Shown: positions 24,909 through 38,594 of the stretch, one piece after another
Position numbering within the stretch: the first letter of the stretch is position 1
Layout of the letters: each line of letters opens with the position of its first letter
Assembly (NCBI RefSeq): GCF_023856365.1
Contig: NC_064533.1
Span: 32,040,118 to 32,104,117 of the forward strand
Direction of reading: 5' to 3'
Length of the DNA stretch: 64,000 nt
Source: Brienomyrus brachyistius
Taxonomy: Eukaryota; Chordata; Actinopteri; Osteoglossiformes; Mormyridae
The notes under the pieces: model-generated
Told to the model about the DNA's origin: nothing
Seen by the model: the letters and a program-made list of their open reading frames with translations, nothing else
Database searches by the model: none
Made by a program: the position numbers and the translations under genes

Positions 24909-25595
24909 TTCAGGAAATACTGCCATATGTTTGAACTCAACTTCCAGAAGAAACCCACGTCACATCCAAAAACATTGCAACACCCAATGTCGGGAAACTT
25001 TATAACTGATAACTGGCATTCTTAAGACTAGGCCGGATTAGAAAATATTGAATGAGAACGAATGCTATTCTAGAAGACAAACAAGACCATGTGCCAAGAT
25101 CTGATGTCATAACTGATAAAAATATGTCACATTAGGTACAATGGGATGTGTAACGAGCGAGCGAAAATCAAGTTGAAAAAATGTGGCATTATCCTAACAA
25201 GTTATTGGACAGTTTCTTCTCAAAGACAATTATTTTGATGTGCTATTACCATTCAATAGGAATTGCTGTATGGCAGTATGCTGACATTATCCTACTTGAT
25301 TAAGGATTTCTAACCAGCACTGGTTAGAAAGGTATTCCAAGGGAAGGCAGGTTTATCCTTTACGTTTTAAACTGATGTACAATTCCGTTCAAAGCCAGAA
25401 CCACATCTTATATAAGTGGAAGAACGACAATTGACTTAATACATTTCATGTTTGTGGAAAATACTATCGGTATACATTCAAAACTTGCCAAGCCATCCTG
25501 GATGTCACCATGACATGCAGCAAGACTTTGACCTGCTTTTTGAATAATTAAAAGAACTCCACAAGATTGAAATCCTGGAGAACACTAGGGGACGC

Positions 25596-25668
25596 TGCCC
25601 GAACAGGGACTTGAACCCTGGACCCTCAGATTAAAAGTCTGATGCTCTACCTACTGAGCTACCCAGGC
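25596..25668 (-). tRNA. tRNA-Lys-TTT: tRNA-Lys(TTT), copy 34, C17A
   Basis: C17A and trailer ATTGAAATCCTGG; repeats copy 29 at 3800 bp. Confidence 0.9.
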
Positions 25669-26355
25669 TTCAGGAAATACTGCCATATGTTTGAACTCAA
25701 CTTCCAGAGGAAACCAACGTCACATCCAAAAACATTGCAACCACCAATGTCGGGACACTTTATAACTGATAACTGGCATTCTTAAGACTGGGCCGGATTA
25801 GAAAATATTGAATGAGAACGAATGCTATTCTAGAAGACAAACAAGACCATGTGCCAAGATCTGATGTCATAACTGATAAAAATATGTCACGTTAGGTACA
25901 ATGGGATGTGTAACGAGCGAGCGAAAATCAAGTTGAAAAAATGTGGCATTATCCTAACAAGTTATTGGACAGTGTCTTCTCAAAGACAATTATTTTGATG
26001 TGCTATTACCATTCAATAGGAATTGCTGTATGGCAGTCTGCTGACATTATCCTACTTGATTAAGGATTTCTAACCAGCACTGGTTAGAAAGGTATTCCAA
26101 GGGAGGGCAGGTTTATCCTTTATGATTTAAACTGATGTACAATTCCATTCAAAGCCAGAACCACATCTTATTTAAGAGCAAGAACCACAATTGACTTAAT
26201 ACATTTCATGTTTGTGGAAAATACTGTCTGTATACATTCAAAACTTGCCAAGCCATCCTGGATGTCACCATGACATGCAGCAAGACTTTGACCTGCTTTT
26301 TGAATAATTAAAAGAACTCCACAAGATTGACATCCTGCAGAACACTAGGGGACAC

Positions 26356-26428
26356 TGCCCGAACAGGGACTTGAACCCTGGACCCTCAGATTAAAAGTCT
26401 GATGCTCTACCAACTGAGCTACCCAGGC
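26356..26428 (-). tRNA. tRNA-Lys-TTT: tRNA-Lys(TTT), copy 35, C17T
   Basis: C17T in a type C unit; repeats copy 30 at 3800 bp, with a private CATCCTGCAG trailer. Confidence 0.9.
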
Positions 26429-27115
26429 TTCAGGAAATACTGCCATATGTTTGAACTCAACTTCCAGAAGAAACCCACGTCACATCCAAAAACATTGCAA
26501 CACCCAATGTCGGGAAACTTTATAACTGATAACTGGCATTCTTAAGACTAGGCCGGATTAGAAAATATTGAATGAGAACGAATGCTATTCTAGAAGACAA
26601 ACAAGACCATGTGCCAAGATCTGATGTCATAACTGATAAAAATATGTCACATTAGGTACAATGGGATGTGTAACGAGCGAGCGAAAATCAAGTTGAAAAA
26701 ATGTGGCATTATCCTAACAAGTTATTGGACAGTTTCTTCTCAAAGACAATTATTTTGATGTGCTATTACCATTCAATAGGAATTGCTGTATGGCAGTATG
26801 CTGACATTATCCTACTTGATTAAGGATTTCTAACCAGCACTGGTTAGAAAGGTATTCCAAGGGAAGGCAGGTTTATCCTTTACGTTTTAAACTGATGTAC
26901 AATTCCGTTCAAAGCCAGAACCACATCTTATATAAGTGGAAGAACGACAATTGACTTAATACATTTCATGTTTGTGGAAAATACTATCGGTATACATTCA
27001 AAACTTGCCAAGCCATCCTGGATGTCACCATGACATGCAGCAAGACTTTGACCTGCTTTTTGAATAATTAAAAGAACTCCACAAGATTGACATCCTGGAG
27101 AACACTAGGGGACGC

Positions 27116-27188
27116 TGCTCGAACAGGGACTTGAACCCTGGACCCTCAGATTAAAAGTCTGATGCTCTACCGACTGAGCTACCCAGGC
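27116..27188 (-). tRNA. tRNA-Lys-TTT: tRNA-Lys(TTT), copy 36, G70A
   Basis: Private G70A makes a C-A mismatch at acceptor pair 3:70. Type D unit. Confidence 0.82.
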
Positions 27189-27875
27189 TTCAGGAAATAC
27201 TGCCATATGTTTGAACTCAACTTCCAGAGGAAACCAACGTCACATCCAAAAACATTGCAACCACCAATGTCGGGACACTTTATAACTGATAACTGGCATT
27301 CTTAAGACTGGGCCGGATTAGAAAATATTGAATGAGAACGAATGCTATTCTAGAAGACAAACAAGACCATGTGCCAAGATCTGATGTCATAACTGATAAA
27401 AATATGTCACGTTAGGTACAATGGGATGTGTAACGAGCGAGCGAAAATCAAGTTGAAAAAATGTGGCATTATCCTAACAAGTTATTGGACAGTGTCTTCT
27501 CAAAGACAATTATTTTGATGTGCTATTACCATTCAATAGGAATTGCTGTATGGCAGTCTGCTGACATTATCCTACTTGATTAAGGATTTCTAACCAGCAC
27601 TGGTTAGAAAGGTATTCCAAGGGAGGGCAGGTTTATCCTTTATGATTTAAACTGATGTACAATTCCATTCAAAGCCAGAACCACATCTTATTTAAGAGCA
27701 AGAACCACAATTGACTTAATACATTTCATGTTTGTGGAAAATACTGTCTGTATACATTCAAAACTTGCCAAGCCATCCTGGATGTCACCATGACATGCAG
27801 CAAGACTTTGACCTGCTTTTTGAATAATTAAAAGAACTCCACAAGATTGACATCCTGGAGAACACTAGGGGACAC

Positions 27876-27948
27876 TGCCCGAACAGGGACTTGAACCCTG
27901 GACCCTCAGATTAAAAGTCTGATGCTCTACCGACTGAGCTACCCAGGC
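27876..27948 (-). tRNA. tRNA-Lys-TTT: tRNA-Lys(TTT), copy 37, consensus
   Basis: Consensus tRNA; type C unit. Confidence 0.93.
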
Positions 27949-28635
27949 TTCAGGACATACTGCCATATGTTTGAACTCAACTTCCAGAGGAAACCCACGT
28001 CACATCCAAAAACATTGCAACCACCAATGTCGGGACACTTTATAACTGATAACTGGCATTCTTAAGACTAGGCCGGATTAGAAAATATTGAATGAGAACG
28101 AATGCTATTCTAGAAGACAAACAAGACCATGTGCCAAGATCTGATGTCATAACTGATAAAAATATGTCACGTTAGGTACAATGGGATGTGTAACGAGCGA
28201 GCTAAAATCAAGTTGAAAAAATGTGGCATTATCCTAACAAGTTATTGGACAGTGTCTTCTCAAAGATAATTATTTTGATGTGCTCTTACCATTCAATAGG
28301 AATTGCTGTATGGCAGTATGCTGACATTATCCTACTTGATTAAGGATTTCTAACCAGCACTGGTTAGAAAGGTATTCCAAGGGAAGGCAGGTTTATCCTT
28401 TACGTTTTAAACTGATGTACAATTCCGTTCAAAGCCAGAACCACATCTTATATAAGTGGAAGAACCACAATTGACTTAATACATTTCATGTTTGTGGAAA
28501 ATACTATCGGTATACATTCAAAACTTGCCAAGCCATCCTGGATGTCACCATGACATGCAGCAAGACTTTGACCTGCTTGTTGAATAATTAAAAGAACTCC
28601 ACAAGCTTGACATCATGGAGAACACTAGGGGACGC

Positions 28636-28708
28636 TGCCCCAACAAGGACTTGAACCCTGGACCCTCAGATTAAAAGTCTGATGCTCTACCGACTGAGCT
28701 ACCCAGGC
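28636..28708 (-). tRNA. tRNA-Lys-TTT: tRNA-Lys(TTT), copy 38, two changes
   Basis: C68G gives G-G at acceptor pair 5:68; C63T gives a G-U wobble in the T stem. Type A unit. Confidence 0.78.
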
Positions 28709-29395
28709 TTCAGGAAATACTGCCATATGTTTGAACTCAACTTCCAGAAGAAACCCACGTCACATCCAAAAACATTGCAACACCCAATGTCGGGAAACTT
28801 TATAACTGATAACTGGCATTCTTAAGACTAGGCCGGATTAGAAAATATTGAATGAGAACGAATGCTATTCTAGAAGACAAACAAGACCATGTGCCAAGAT
28901 CTGATGTCATAACTGATAAAAATATGTCACATTAGGTACAATGGGATGTGTAACGAGCGAGCGAAAATCAAGTTGAAAAAATGTGGCATTATCCTAACAA
29001 GTTATTGGACAGTTTCTTCTCAAAGACAATTATTTTGATGTGCTATTACCATTCAATAGGAATTGCTGTATGGCAGTATGCTGACATTATCCTACTTGAT
29101 TAAGGATTTCTAACCAGCACTGGTTAGAAAGGTATTCCAAGGGAAGGCAGGTTTATCCTTTACGTTTTAAACTGATGTACAATTCCGTTCAAAGCCAGAA
29201 CCACATCTTATATAAGTGGAAGAACGACAATTGACTTAATACATTTCATGTTTGTGGAAAATACTATCGGTATACATTCAAAACTTGCCAAGCCATCCTG
29301 GATGTCACCATGACATGCAGCAAGACTTTGACCTGCTTTTTGAATAATTAAAAGAACTCCACAAGATTGACATCCTGGAGAACACTAGGGGACGC

Positions 29396-29468
29396 TGCCC
29401 GAACAGGGACTTGAACCCTGGACCCTCAGATTAAAAGTCTGATGCTCTACCGACTGAGCTAGCCAGGC
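29396..29468 (-). tRNA. tRNA-Lys-TTT: tRNA-Lys(TTT), copy 39, G7C
   Basis: Private G7C removes the last acceptor pair. Type D unit. Confidence 0.82.
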
Positions 29469-30155
29469 TTCAGGAAATACTGCCATATGTTTGAACTCAA
29501 CTTCCAGAGGAAACCAACGTCACATCCAAAAACATTGCAACCACCAATGTCGGGACACTTTATAACTGATAACTGGCATTCTTAAGACTGGGCCGGATTA
29601 GAAAATATTGAATGAGAACGAATGCTATTCTAGAAGACAAACAAGACCATGTGCCAAGATCTGATGTCATAACTGATAAAAATATGTCACGTTAGGTACA
29701 ATGGGATGTGTAACGAGCGAGCGAAAATCAAGTTGAAAAAATGTGGCATTATCCTAACAAGTTATTGGACAGTGTCTTCTCAAAGACAATTATTTTGATG
29801 TGCTATTACCATTCAATAGGAATTGCTGTATGGCAGTCTGCTGACATTATCCTACTTGATTAAGGATTTCTAACCAGCACTGGTTAGAAAGGTATTCCAA
29901 GGGAGGGCAGGTTTATCCTTTATGATTTAAACTGATGTACAATTCCATTCAAAGCCAGAACCACATCTTATTTAAGAGCAAGAACCACAATTGACTTAAT
30001 ACATTTCATGTTTGTGGAAAATACTGTCTGTATACATTCAAAACTTGCCAAGCCATCCTGGATGTCACCATGACATGCAGCAAGACTTTGACCTGCTTTT
30101 TGAATAATTAAAAGAACTCCACAAGATTGACATCCTGGAGAACACTAGGGGACAC

Positions 30156-30228
30156 TGCCCGAACAGGGACTTGAACCCTGGACCCTCAGATTAAAAGTCT
30201 GATGCTCTACCGACTGAGCTACCCAGGC
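30156..30228 (-). tRNA. tRNA-Lys-TTT: tRNA-Lys(TTT), copy 40, consensus
   Basis: Consensus tRNA; type C unit. Confidence 0.93.
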
Positions 30229-30915
30229 TTCAGGACATACTGCCATATGTTTGAACTCAACTTCCAGAGGAAACCCACGTCACATCCAAAAACATTGCAA
30301 CCACCAATGTCGGGACACTTTATAACTGATAACTGGCATTCTTAAGACTAGGCCGGATTAGAAAATATTGAATGAGAACGAATGCTATTCTAGAAGACAA
30401 ACAAGACCATGTGCCAAGATCTGATGTCATAACTGATAAAAATATGTCACGTTAGGTACAATGGGATGTGTAACGAGCGAGCTAAAATCAAGTTGAAAAA
30501 ATGTGGCATTATCCTAACAAGTTATTGGACAGTGTCTTCTCAAAGATAATTATTTTGATGTGCTCTTACCATTCAATAGGAATTGCTGTATGGCAGTATG
30601 CTGACATTATCCTACTTGATTAAGGATTTCTAACCAGCACTGGTTAGAAAGGTATTCCAAGGGAAGGCAGGTTTATCCTTTACGTTTTAAACTGATGTAC
30701 AATTCCGTTCAAAGCCAGAACCACATCTTATATAAGTGGAAGAACCACAATTGACTTAATACATTTCATGTTTGTGGAAAATACTATCGGTATACATTCA
30801 AAACTTGCCAAGCCATCCTGGATGTCACCATGACATGCAGCAAGACTTTGACCTGCTTGTTGAATAATTAAAAGAACTCCACAAGCTTGACATCATGGAG
30901 AACACTAGGGGACGC

Positions 30916-30988
30916 TGCCCAAACAGGGACTTGAACCCTGGACCCTCAGATTAAAAGTCTGATGCTCTACCGACTGAGCTACCCAGGC
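30916..30988 (-). tRNA. tRNA-Lys-TTT: tRNA-Lys(TTT), copy 41, C68T
   Basis: C68T turns acceptor pair 5:68 into a wobble, leaving four of seven acceptor pairs as G-U. Shared with copy 44. Confidence 0.82.
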
Positions 30989-31675
30989 TTCAGGAAATAC
31001 TGCCATATGTTTGAACTCAACTTCCAGAAGAAACCCACGTCACATCCAAAAACATTGCAACACCCAATGTCGGGAAACTTTATAACTGATAACTGGCATT
31101 CTTAAGACTAGGCCGGATTAGAAAATATTTAATGAGAACGAATGCTATTCTAGAAGACAAACAAGACCATGTGCCAAGATCTGATGTCATAACTGATAAA
31201 AATATGTCACATTAGGTACAATGGGATGTGTAACGAGCGAGCGAAAATCAAGTTGAAAAAATGTGGCATTATCCTAACAAGTTATTGGACAGTTTCTTCT
31301 CAAAGACAATTATTTTGATGTGCTATTACCATTCAATAGGAATTGCTGTATGGCAGTATGCTGACATTATCCTACTTGATTAAGGATTTCTAACCAGCAC
31401 TGGTTAGAAAGGTATTCCAAGGGAAGGCAGGTTTATCCTTTACGTTTTAAACTGATGTACAATTCCGTTCAAAGCCAGAACCACATCTTATATAAGTGGA
31501 AGAACGACAATTGACTTAATACATTTCATGTTTGTGGAAAATACTATCGGTATACATTCAAAACTTGCCAAGCCATCCTGGATGTCACCATGACATGCAG
31601 CAAGACTTTGACCTGCTTTTTGAATAATTAAAAGAACTCCACAAGATTGACATCCTGGAGAACACTAGGGGACGC

Positions 31676-31748
31676 TGCCCGAACAGGGACTTGAACCCTG
31701 GACCCTCAGATTAAAAGTCTGATGCTCTACCGACTGAGCTACCCAGGC
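31676..31748 (-). tRNA. tRNA-Lys-TTT: tRNA-Lys(TTT), copy 42, consensus
   Basis: Consensus tRNA; type D unit. Confidence 0.93.
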
Positions 31749-32435
31749 TTCAGGAAATACTGCCATATGTTTGAACTCAACTTCCAGAGGAAACCAACGT
31801 CACATCCAAAAACATTGCAACCACCAATGTCGGGACACTTTATAACTGATAACTGGCATTCTTAAGACTGGGCCGGATTAGAAAATATTGAATGAGAACG
31901 AATGCTATTCTAGAAGACAAACAAGACCATGTGCCAAGATCTGATGTCATAACTGATAAAAATATGTCACGTTAGGTACAATGGGATGTGTAACGAGCGA
32001 GCGAAAATCAAGTTGAAAAAATGTGGCATTATCCTAACAAGTTATTGGACAGTGTCTTCTCAAAGACAATTATTTTGATGTGCTATTACCATTCAATAGG
32101 AATTGCTGTATGGCAGTCTGCTGACATTATCCTACTTGATTAAGGATTTCTAACCAGCACTGGTTAGAAAGGTATTCCAAGGGAGGGCAGGTTTATCCTT
32201 TATGATTTAAACTGATGTACAATTCCATTCAAAGCCAGAACCACATCTTATTTAAGAGCAAGAACCACAATTGACTTAATACATTTCATGTTTGTGGAAA
32301 ATACTGTCTGTATACATTCAAAACTTGCCAAGCCATCCTGGATGTCACCATGACATGCAGCAAGACTTTGACCTGCTTTTTGAATAATTAAAAGAACTCC
32401 ACAAGATTGACATCCTGGAGAACACTAGGGGACAC

Positions 32436-32508
32436 TGCCCGAACAGGGACTTGAACCCTGGACCCTCAGATTAAAAGTCTGATGCTCTACCGACTGAGCT
32501 ACCCAGGC
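32436..32508 (-). tRNA. tRNA-Lys-TTT: tRNA-Lys(TTT), copy 43, consensus
   Basis: Consensus tRNA; type C unit. Confidence 0.93.
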
Positions 32509-33195
32509 TTCAGGACATACTGCCATATGTTTGAACTCAACTTCCAGAGGAAACCCACGTCACATCCAAAAACATTGCAACCACCAATGTCGGGACACTT
32601 TATAACTGATAACTGGCATTCTTAAGACTAGGCCGGATTAGAAAATATTGAATGAGAACGAATGCTATTCTAGAAGACAAACAAGACCATGTGCCAAGAT
32701 CTGATGTCATAACTGATAAAAATATGTCACGTTAGGTACAATGGGATGTGTAACGAGCGAGCTAAAATCAAGTTGAAAAAATGTGGCATTATCCTAACAA
32801 GTTATTGGACAGTGTCTTCTCAAAGATAATTATTTTGATGTGCTCTTACCATTCAATAGGAATTGCTGTATGGCAGTATGCTGACATTATCCTACTTGAT
32901 TAAGGATTTCTAACCAGCACTGGTTAGAAAGGTATTCCAAGGGAAGGCAGGTTTATCCTTTACGTTTTAAACTGATGTACAATTCCGTTCAAAGCCAGAA
33001 CCACATCTTATATAAGTGGAAGAACCACAATTGACTTAATACATTTCATGTTTGTGGAAAATACTATCGGTATACATTCAAAACTTGCCAAGCCATCCTG
33101 GATGTCACCATGACATGCAGCAAGACTTTGACCTGCTTGTTGAATAATTAAAAGAACTCCACAAGCTTGACATCATGGAGAACACTAGGGGACGC

Positions 33196-33268
33196 TGCCC
33201 AAACAGGGACTTGAACCCTGGACCCTCAGATTAAAAGTCTGATGCTCTACCGACTGAGCTACCCAGGC
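33196..33268 (-). tRNA. tRNA-Lys-TTT: tRNA-Lys(TTT), copy 44, C68T
   Basis: Repeats copy 41 at 2280 bp, including C68T. Confidence 0.82.
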
Positions 33269-33955
33269 TTCAGGAAATACTGCCATATGTTTGAACTCAA
33301 CTTCCAGAAGAAACCCACGTCACATCCAAAAACATTGCAACACCCAATGTCGGGAAACTTTATAACTGATAACTGGCATTCTTAAGACTAGGCCGGATTA
33401 GAAAATATTTAATGAGAACGAATGCTATTCTAGAAGACAAACAAGACCATGTGCCAAGATCTGATGTCATAACTGATAAAAATATGTCACATTAGGTACA
33501 ATGGGATGTGTAACGAGCGAGCGAAAATCAAGTTGAAAAAATGTGGCATTATCCTAACAAGTTATTGGACAGTTTCTTCTCAAAGACAATTATTTTGATG
33601 TGCTATTACCATTCAATAGGAATTGCTGTATGGCAGTATGCTGACATTATCCTACTTGATTAAGGATTTCTAACCAGCACTGGTTAGAAAGGTATTCCAA
33701 GGGAAGGCAGGTTTATCCTTTACGTTTTAAACTGATGTACAATTCCGTTCAAAGCCAGAACCACATCTTATATAAGTGGAAGAACGACAATTGACTTAAT
33801 ACATTTCATGTTTGTGGAAAATACTATCGGTATACATTCAAAACTTGCCAAGCCATCCTGGATGTCACCATGACATGCAGCAAGACTTTGACCTGCTTTT
33901 TGAATAATTAAAAGAACTCCACAAGATTGACATCCTGGAGAACACTAGGGGACGC

Positions 33956-34028
33956 TGCCCGAACAGGGACTTGAACCCTGGACCCTCAGATTAAAAGTCT
34001 GATGCTCTACCGACTGAGCTACCCAGGC
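33956..34028 (-). tRNA. tRNA-Lys-TTT: tRNA-Lys(TTT), copy 45, consensus
   Basis: Consensus tRNA; type D unit with TTGAACTTAAC in its 5' flank, shared with copy 46. Confidence 0.93.
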
Positions 34029-34715
34029 TTCAGGAAATACTGCCATATGTTTGAACTTAACTTCCAGAGGAAACCCACGTCACATCCAAAAACATTGCAA
34101 CCACCAATGTCAGGAAACTTTATAACTGATAACTGGCATTCTTAAGAGTAGGCCGGATTAGAAAATATTGAATGAGAATGAATGCTATTCTAGAAGACAA
34201 ACAAGACCATGTGCCAAGATCTGATGTCATAACTGATAAAAATATGTCACATTAGGTACAATGGGATGTGTAACGAGCGAGCGAAAATCAAGTTGAAAAA
34301 ATGTGGCATTATCCTAACAAGTTATTGGACAGTTTCTTCTCAAAGACAATTATTTTGATGTGCTATTACCATTCAATAGGAATTGCTGTATGGCAGTATG
34401 CTGACATTATCCTACTTGATTAAGGATTTCTAACCAGCACTGGTTAGAAAGGTATTCCAAGGGAAGGCAGGTTTATCCTTTACGTTTTAAACTGATGTAC
34501 AATTCCGTTCAAAGCCAGAACCACATCTTATATAAGTGGAAGAACGACAATTGACTTAATACATTTCATGTTTGTGGAAAATACTATCGGTATACATTCA
34601 AAACTTGCCAAGCCATCCTGGATGTCACCATGACATGCAGCAAGACTTTGACCTGCTTTTTGAATAATTAAAAGAACTCCACAAGATTGACATCCTGGAG
34701 AACACTAGGGGACGC

Positions 34716-34788
34716 TGCCCGAACAGGGACTTGAACCCTGGACCCTCAGATTAAAAGTCTGATGCTCTACCGACTGAGCTACCCAGGC
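34716..34788 (-). tRNA. tRNA-Lys-TTT: tRNA-Lys(TTT), copy 46, consensus
   Basis: Consensus tRNA; nearly identical to the unit just before it, a recent single-unit duplication. Confidence 0.93.
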
Positions 34789-35475
34789 TTCAGGAAATAC
34801 TGCCATATGTTTGAACTTAACTTCCAGAGGAAACCCACGTCACATCCAAAAACATTGCAACCACCAATGTCAGGAAACTTTATAACTGATAACTGGCATT
34901 CTTAAGAGTAGGCCGGATTAGAAAATATTGAATGAGAATGAATGCTATTCTAGAAGACAAACAAGACCATGTGCCAAGATCTGATGTCATAACTGATAAA
35001 AATATGTCACGTTAGGAACAATGGGATGTGTAACGAGCGAGCTAAAATCAAGTTGAAAAAATGTGGCATTATCCTAACAAGTTATTGGATAGTGTCTTCT
35101 CAAAGATAATTATTTTGATGTGCTCTTACCATTCAATAGGAATTGCTGTATGGCAGTATGCTGACATTATCCTACTTGATTAAGGATTTCTAACCAGCAC
35201 TGGTTAGAAAGGTATTCCAAGGGAAGGCAGGTTTATCCTTTACGTTTTAAACTGATGTACAATTCCGTTCAAAGCCAGAACCACATCTTATATAAGTGGA
35301 AGAACCACAATTGACTTAATACATTTCATGTTTGTGGAAAATACTATCGGTATACATTCAAAACTTGCCAAGCCATCCTGGATGTCACCATGACATGCAG
35401 CAAGACTTTGACCTGCTTGTTGAATAATTAAAAGAACTCCACAAACTTGACATCATGGAGAACACTAGGGGACGC

Positions 35476-35548
35476 TGCCCGAACAGGGACTTGAACCCTG
35501 GACCCTCAGATTAAAAGTCTGATGCTCTACCGACTGAGCTACCCAGGC
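35476..35548 (-). tRNA. tRNA-Lys-TTT: tRNA-Lys(TTT), copy 47, consensus
   Basis: Consensus tRNA; type A unit with a private CAAACTTGACATC trailer. Last unit of the homogenised part. Confidence 0.93.
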
Positions 35549-36235
35549 TTCAGGAAATACTGCCATATGTTTGAACTGAACTTCCAGAAGAAACCCACGT
35601 CACATCCAAAAACATTGCAACACCCAATGTCGGGAAACTTTATAACTGATAACTGGCATTCTTAAGACTAGGCCGGATTAGAAAATATTGAATGAGAACG
35701 AATGCTATTCTAGAAGACAAACAAGACCATGTGCCAAGATCTGATGTCATAACTGATAAAAATATGTCACGTTAGGTACAATGGGATGTGTAACGAGCGA
35801 GCGAAAATCAAGTTGAAAAAATGTGGCATTATCCTAACAAGTTATTGGACAGTTTCTTCTCAAAGACAATTATTTTGATGTGCTATTACCATTCAATAGG
35901 AATTGCTGTATGGCAGTATGCTGACATTATCCTACTTGATTAAGGATTTCTAACCAGCACTGGTTAGAAAGGTATTCCAAGGGAAGTCAGGTTTATCCTT
36001 TACGTTTTAAACTGATGTACAATTCCATTCAAAGCCAGAACCACATCTTATTTAAGAGCAAGAACCACAATTGACTTAATACATTTCATGTTTCTGGAAA
36101 ATACTATCGGTATACATTCAAAACTTGCCAAGCCATCCTGGATGTCACCATGACATGCAGCAAGACTTTGACCTGCTTTTTGAATAATTAAAATAAGTCC
36201 ACATGATTGACATCATGGAGAACACTAGGGGACGC

Positions 36236-36308
36236 TGCCCGAACAGGGACTTGAACCCTGGACCCTCAGATTAAAAGTCTGATGCTCTACCGACTGAGCT
36301 ACACAGGC
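36236..36308 (-). tRNA. tRNA-Lys-TTT: tRNA-Lys(TTT), copy 48, G6T
   Basis: G6T makes U-U at acceptor pair 6:67. First unit with the GCCTGTG acceptor strand that dominates the right part. Confidence 0.8.
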
Positions 36309-36995
36309 TTCAGAAAATGCTGCCATATGTTTGAACTCAACTTCCCGAGGAAACCCACGTCACATCCAAAAACATTGCAACCACCAATGTGGGAACACTT
36401 TATAACTGATAACTGGCGTTCTTAAGAGTAGAACGGATTAGAAAATATTGAATGAGAACGAATGCTATTCTAGAAGACAATCAAGACGATGTGCCAAGAT
36501 CTGCTGTCATAACTGATAAAAATATGTTACGTTAGGTACAATGGGATGTGTAACGAGCGAGCGAAAATCAAGTTGAAAAAATGTGGCATTATCCTAACAA
36601 GTTATTGGACAGTGTTTTGTCAAAGAAAATTATTTTGATGTGCTACTACCATTCAATAGGAATTGCTGTATGGCAGTCTGCTGACATTATCCTACTTGAT
36701 TTAAGATTTCTAACCAGCACTGGTTAGAAAGGTATTCCAAGGGAGGGCAGGTTTGTCCTTTACGTTTCAAACTGATGTACAATTCCATTCAAAGCCAGAA
36801 CCACAGCTTATTTAAGAGCAAGAACCACAATTGACTTAATACATTTCATGTTTCTGGAAAATACTATCGGTATACATTCAAAATTTGCCAAGCCATCCTG
36901 GATGTCACCATGACATGCAGCAAGACTTTGACCTGCTTTTTGAATAATTAAAATAACTCCACAAGATTGACATCCTGGAGAACACTAGGGGACGC

Positions 36996-37068
36996 TGCCC
37001 AAACAGGGACTTGAACCCTGGACCCTCAGATTAAAAGTCTGATGCTCTACCGACTGAGCTACCCAGGC
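36996..37068 (-). tRNA. tRNA-Lys-TTT: tRNA-Lys(TTT), copy 49, C68T
   Basis: C68T only. A short insertion in the 5' flank (CCTCCAAGGGAAG) makes this and the next two steps 763 bp. Confidence 0.82.
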
Positions 37069-37758
37069 TCCAAAAAGTGTCGACATATGTTTGAACTCAA
37101 CCTCCAAGGGAAGAAACCCACGTCACATCCAATAACATTGCAACCACCAATGTCGGGAAACTTTATAACTGATAACTGGCATTCTTAAGAGTAGGCCGGA
37201 ATAGAAAATATTGAATGAGAACGAATTCTATTCTAGAAGACAAACAAGACCATGTGCCAAGATCTGATGTCATAACTGATAAAAATATGTCACGTTAGGT
37301 ACAATGGGATGTGTAACGAGCGAGCGAAAATCAAGTTGAAAAAATGTGGCATTATCCTAACAAGTTATTGGACAGTGTCTTCTCAAAGACAATTATTTTG
37401 ATGTGCTACTACCATTCAATAGGAATTGCTGTATGGCAGTCTGCTGACATTATCCTACTTGATTAAGGATTTCTAACCAGCACTGGTTAGAAAGGTATTC
37501 CAAGGGAGGGCAGGTTTATCCTTTACGATTTAAACTGATGTACAATTCCATTCAAAGCCAGAACCACATCTTATTTAAGAGCAAGAACCACAATTGACTT
37601 AATACATTTCATGTTTCTGGAAAATACTATCGGTATACATTCAAAACTTGCCAAGCCATCCTGGATGTCACCATGACATGCAGCAAGACATTGACCTGTT
37701 TTTTGAATAATTAAAATAACTCCACAAGATTGACATCCTGGAGAACACTAGGGGACGC

Positions 37759-37831
37759 TGCCCGAACAGGGACTTGAACCCTGGACCCTCAGATTAAAAG
37801 TCTGATGCTCTACCGTCTGAGCTACCCAGGC
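37759..37831 (-). tRNA. tRNA-Lys-TTT: tRNA-Lys(TTT), copy 50, T16A
   Basis: Only D-loop T16A differs, inside the A box. Confidence 0.87.
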
Positions 37832-38521
37832 TCCGAAAAGTGTCTCCATATGTTTGAACTCAACCTCCAAGGGAAGAAACCCACGTCACATCCAAAAACA
37901 TTGCAACCACCAATGTCGGGAAACTTTATAACTGATAACTGGCATTCTTAAGACTAGGCCGGATTAGAAAATATTGAATGAGAACGAATGCTATTCTAGA
38001 AGACAATCAAGACCATGTGCCAAGATCTGCTGTCATAACTGATAAAAATATGTCACGTTAGGTACAATGGGATGTGTAACGAGCGAGCGAAAATCAAGTT
38101 GAAAAAATGTGGCATTATCCTAACAAGTTATTGGACAGTGTCTTCTCAAAGACAATTATTTTGATATGCTACTACCATTCAATAGGAATTGCTGTATGGC
38201 AGTCTGCTGACATTATCCTACTTGATTAAGGATTTCTAACCAGCACTGGTTAGAAAGGTATTCCAAGGGAGGGCAGGTTTATCCTTTACGTTTTAAACTG
38301 ATGTACAATTCCGTTCAAAGCCAGAACCACATCTTATTTAAGTGGAAGAACCACAATTGACTTAATACATTTCATGTTTCTGCAAAATACTATCGGTATA
38401 CATTCAAAACTTGCCAAGCCATCCTGGATGTCACCATGACATGCAGCAAGACTTTGACCTGCTTTTTGAATAATTAAAATAACTCCACAAGATTGACATC
38501 CTGGAGAACACTAGGGGACGC

Positions 38522-38594
38522 TGCCCGAACAGGGACTTGAACCCTGGACCCTCAGATTAAAAGTCTGATGCTCTACCGACTGAGCTACCCAGGC
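38522..38594 (-). tRNA. tRNA-Lys-TTT: tRNA-Lys(TTT), copy 51, consensus
   Basis: Last consensus copy toward the right edge, in a diverged 763-bp unit. Confidence 0.93.

Larger units (their letters stand above)
21109..27948 (-). repeat. 5-unit higher-order repeat (offset 3800)
   Basis: Copies 29-32 and 34-37 match in order at an offset of 3800 bp. Copies 29 and 34 share C17A and ATTGAAATCCTGG, copies 30 and 35 share C17T in a type C unit, and copies 31/36 and 32/37 share their spacer types. Confidence 0.8.
28709..34028 (-). repeat. 3-unit higher-order repeat (period 2280)
   Basis: Copies 38-40, 41-43 and 44-45 run in the order A, D, C. Copies 41 and 44 share the C68T tRNA change and AAATATTTAATG just upstream of the next unit (31,129 and 33,409), exactly 2280 bp apart. 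Confidence 0.8.
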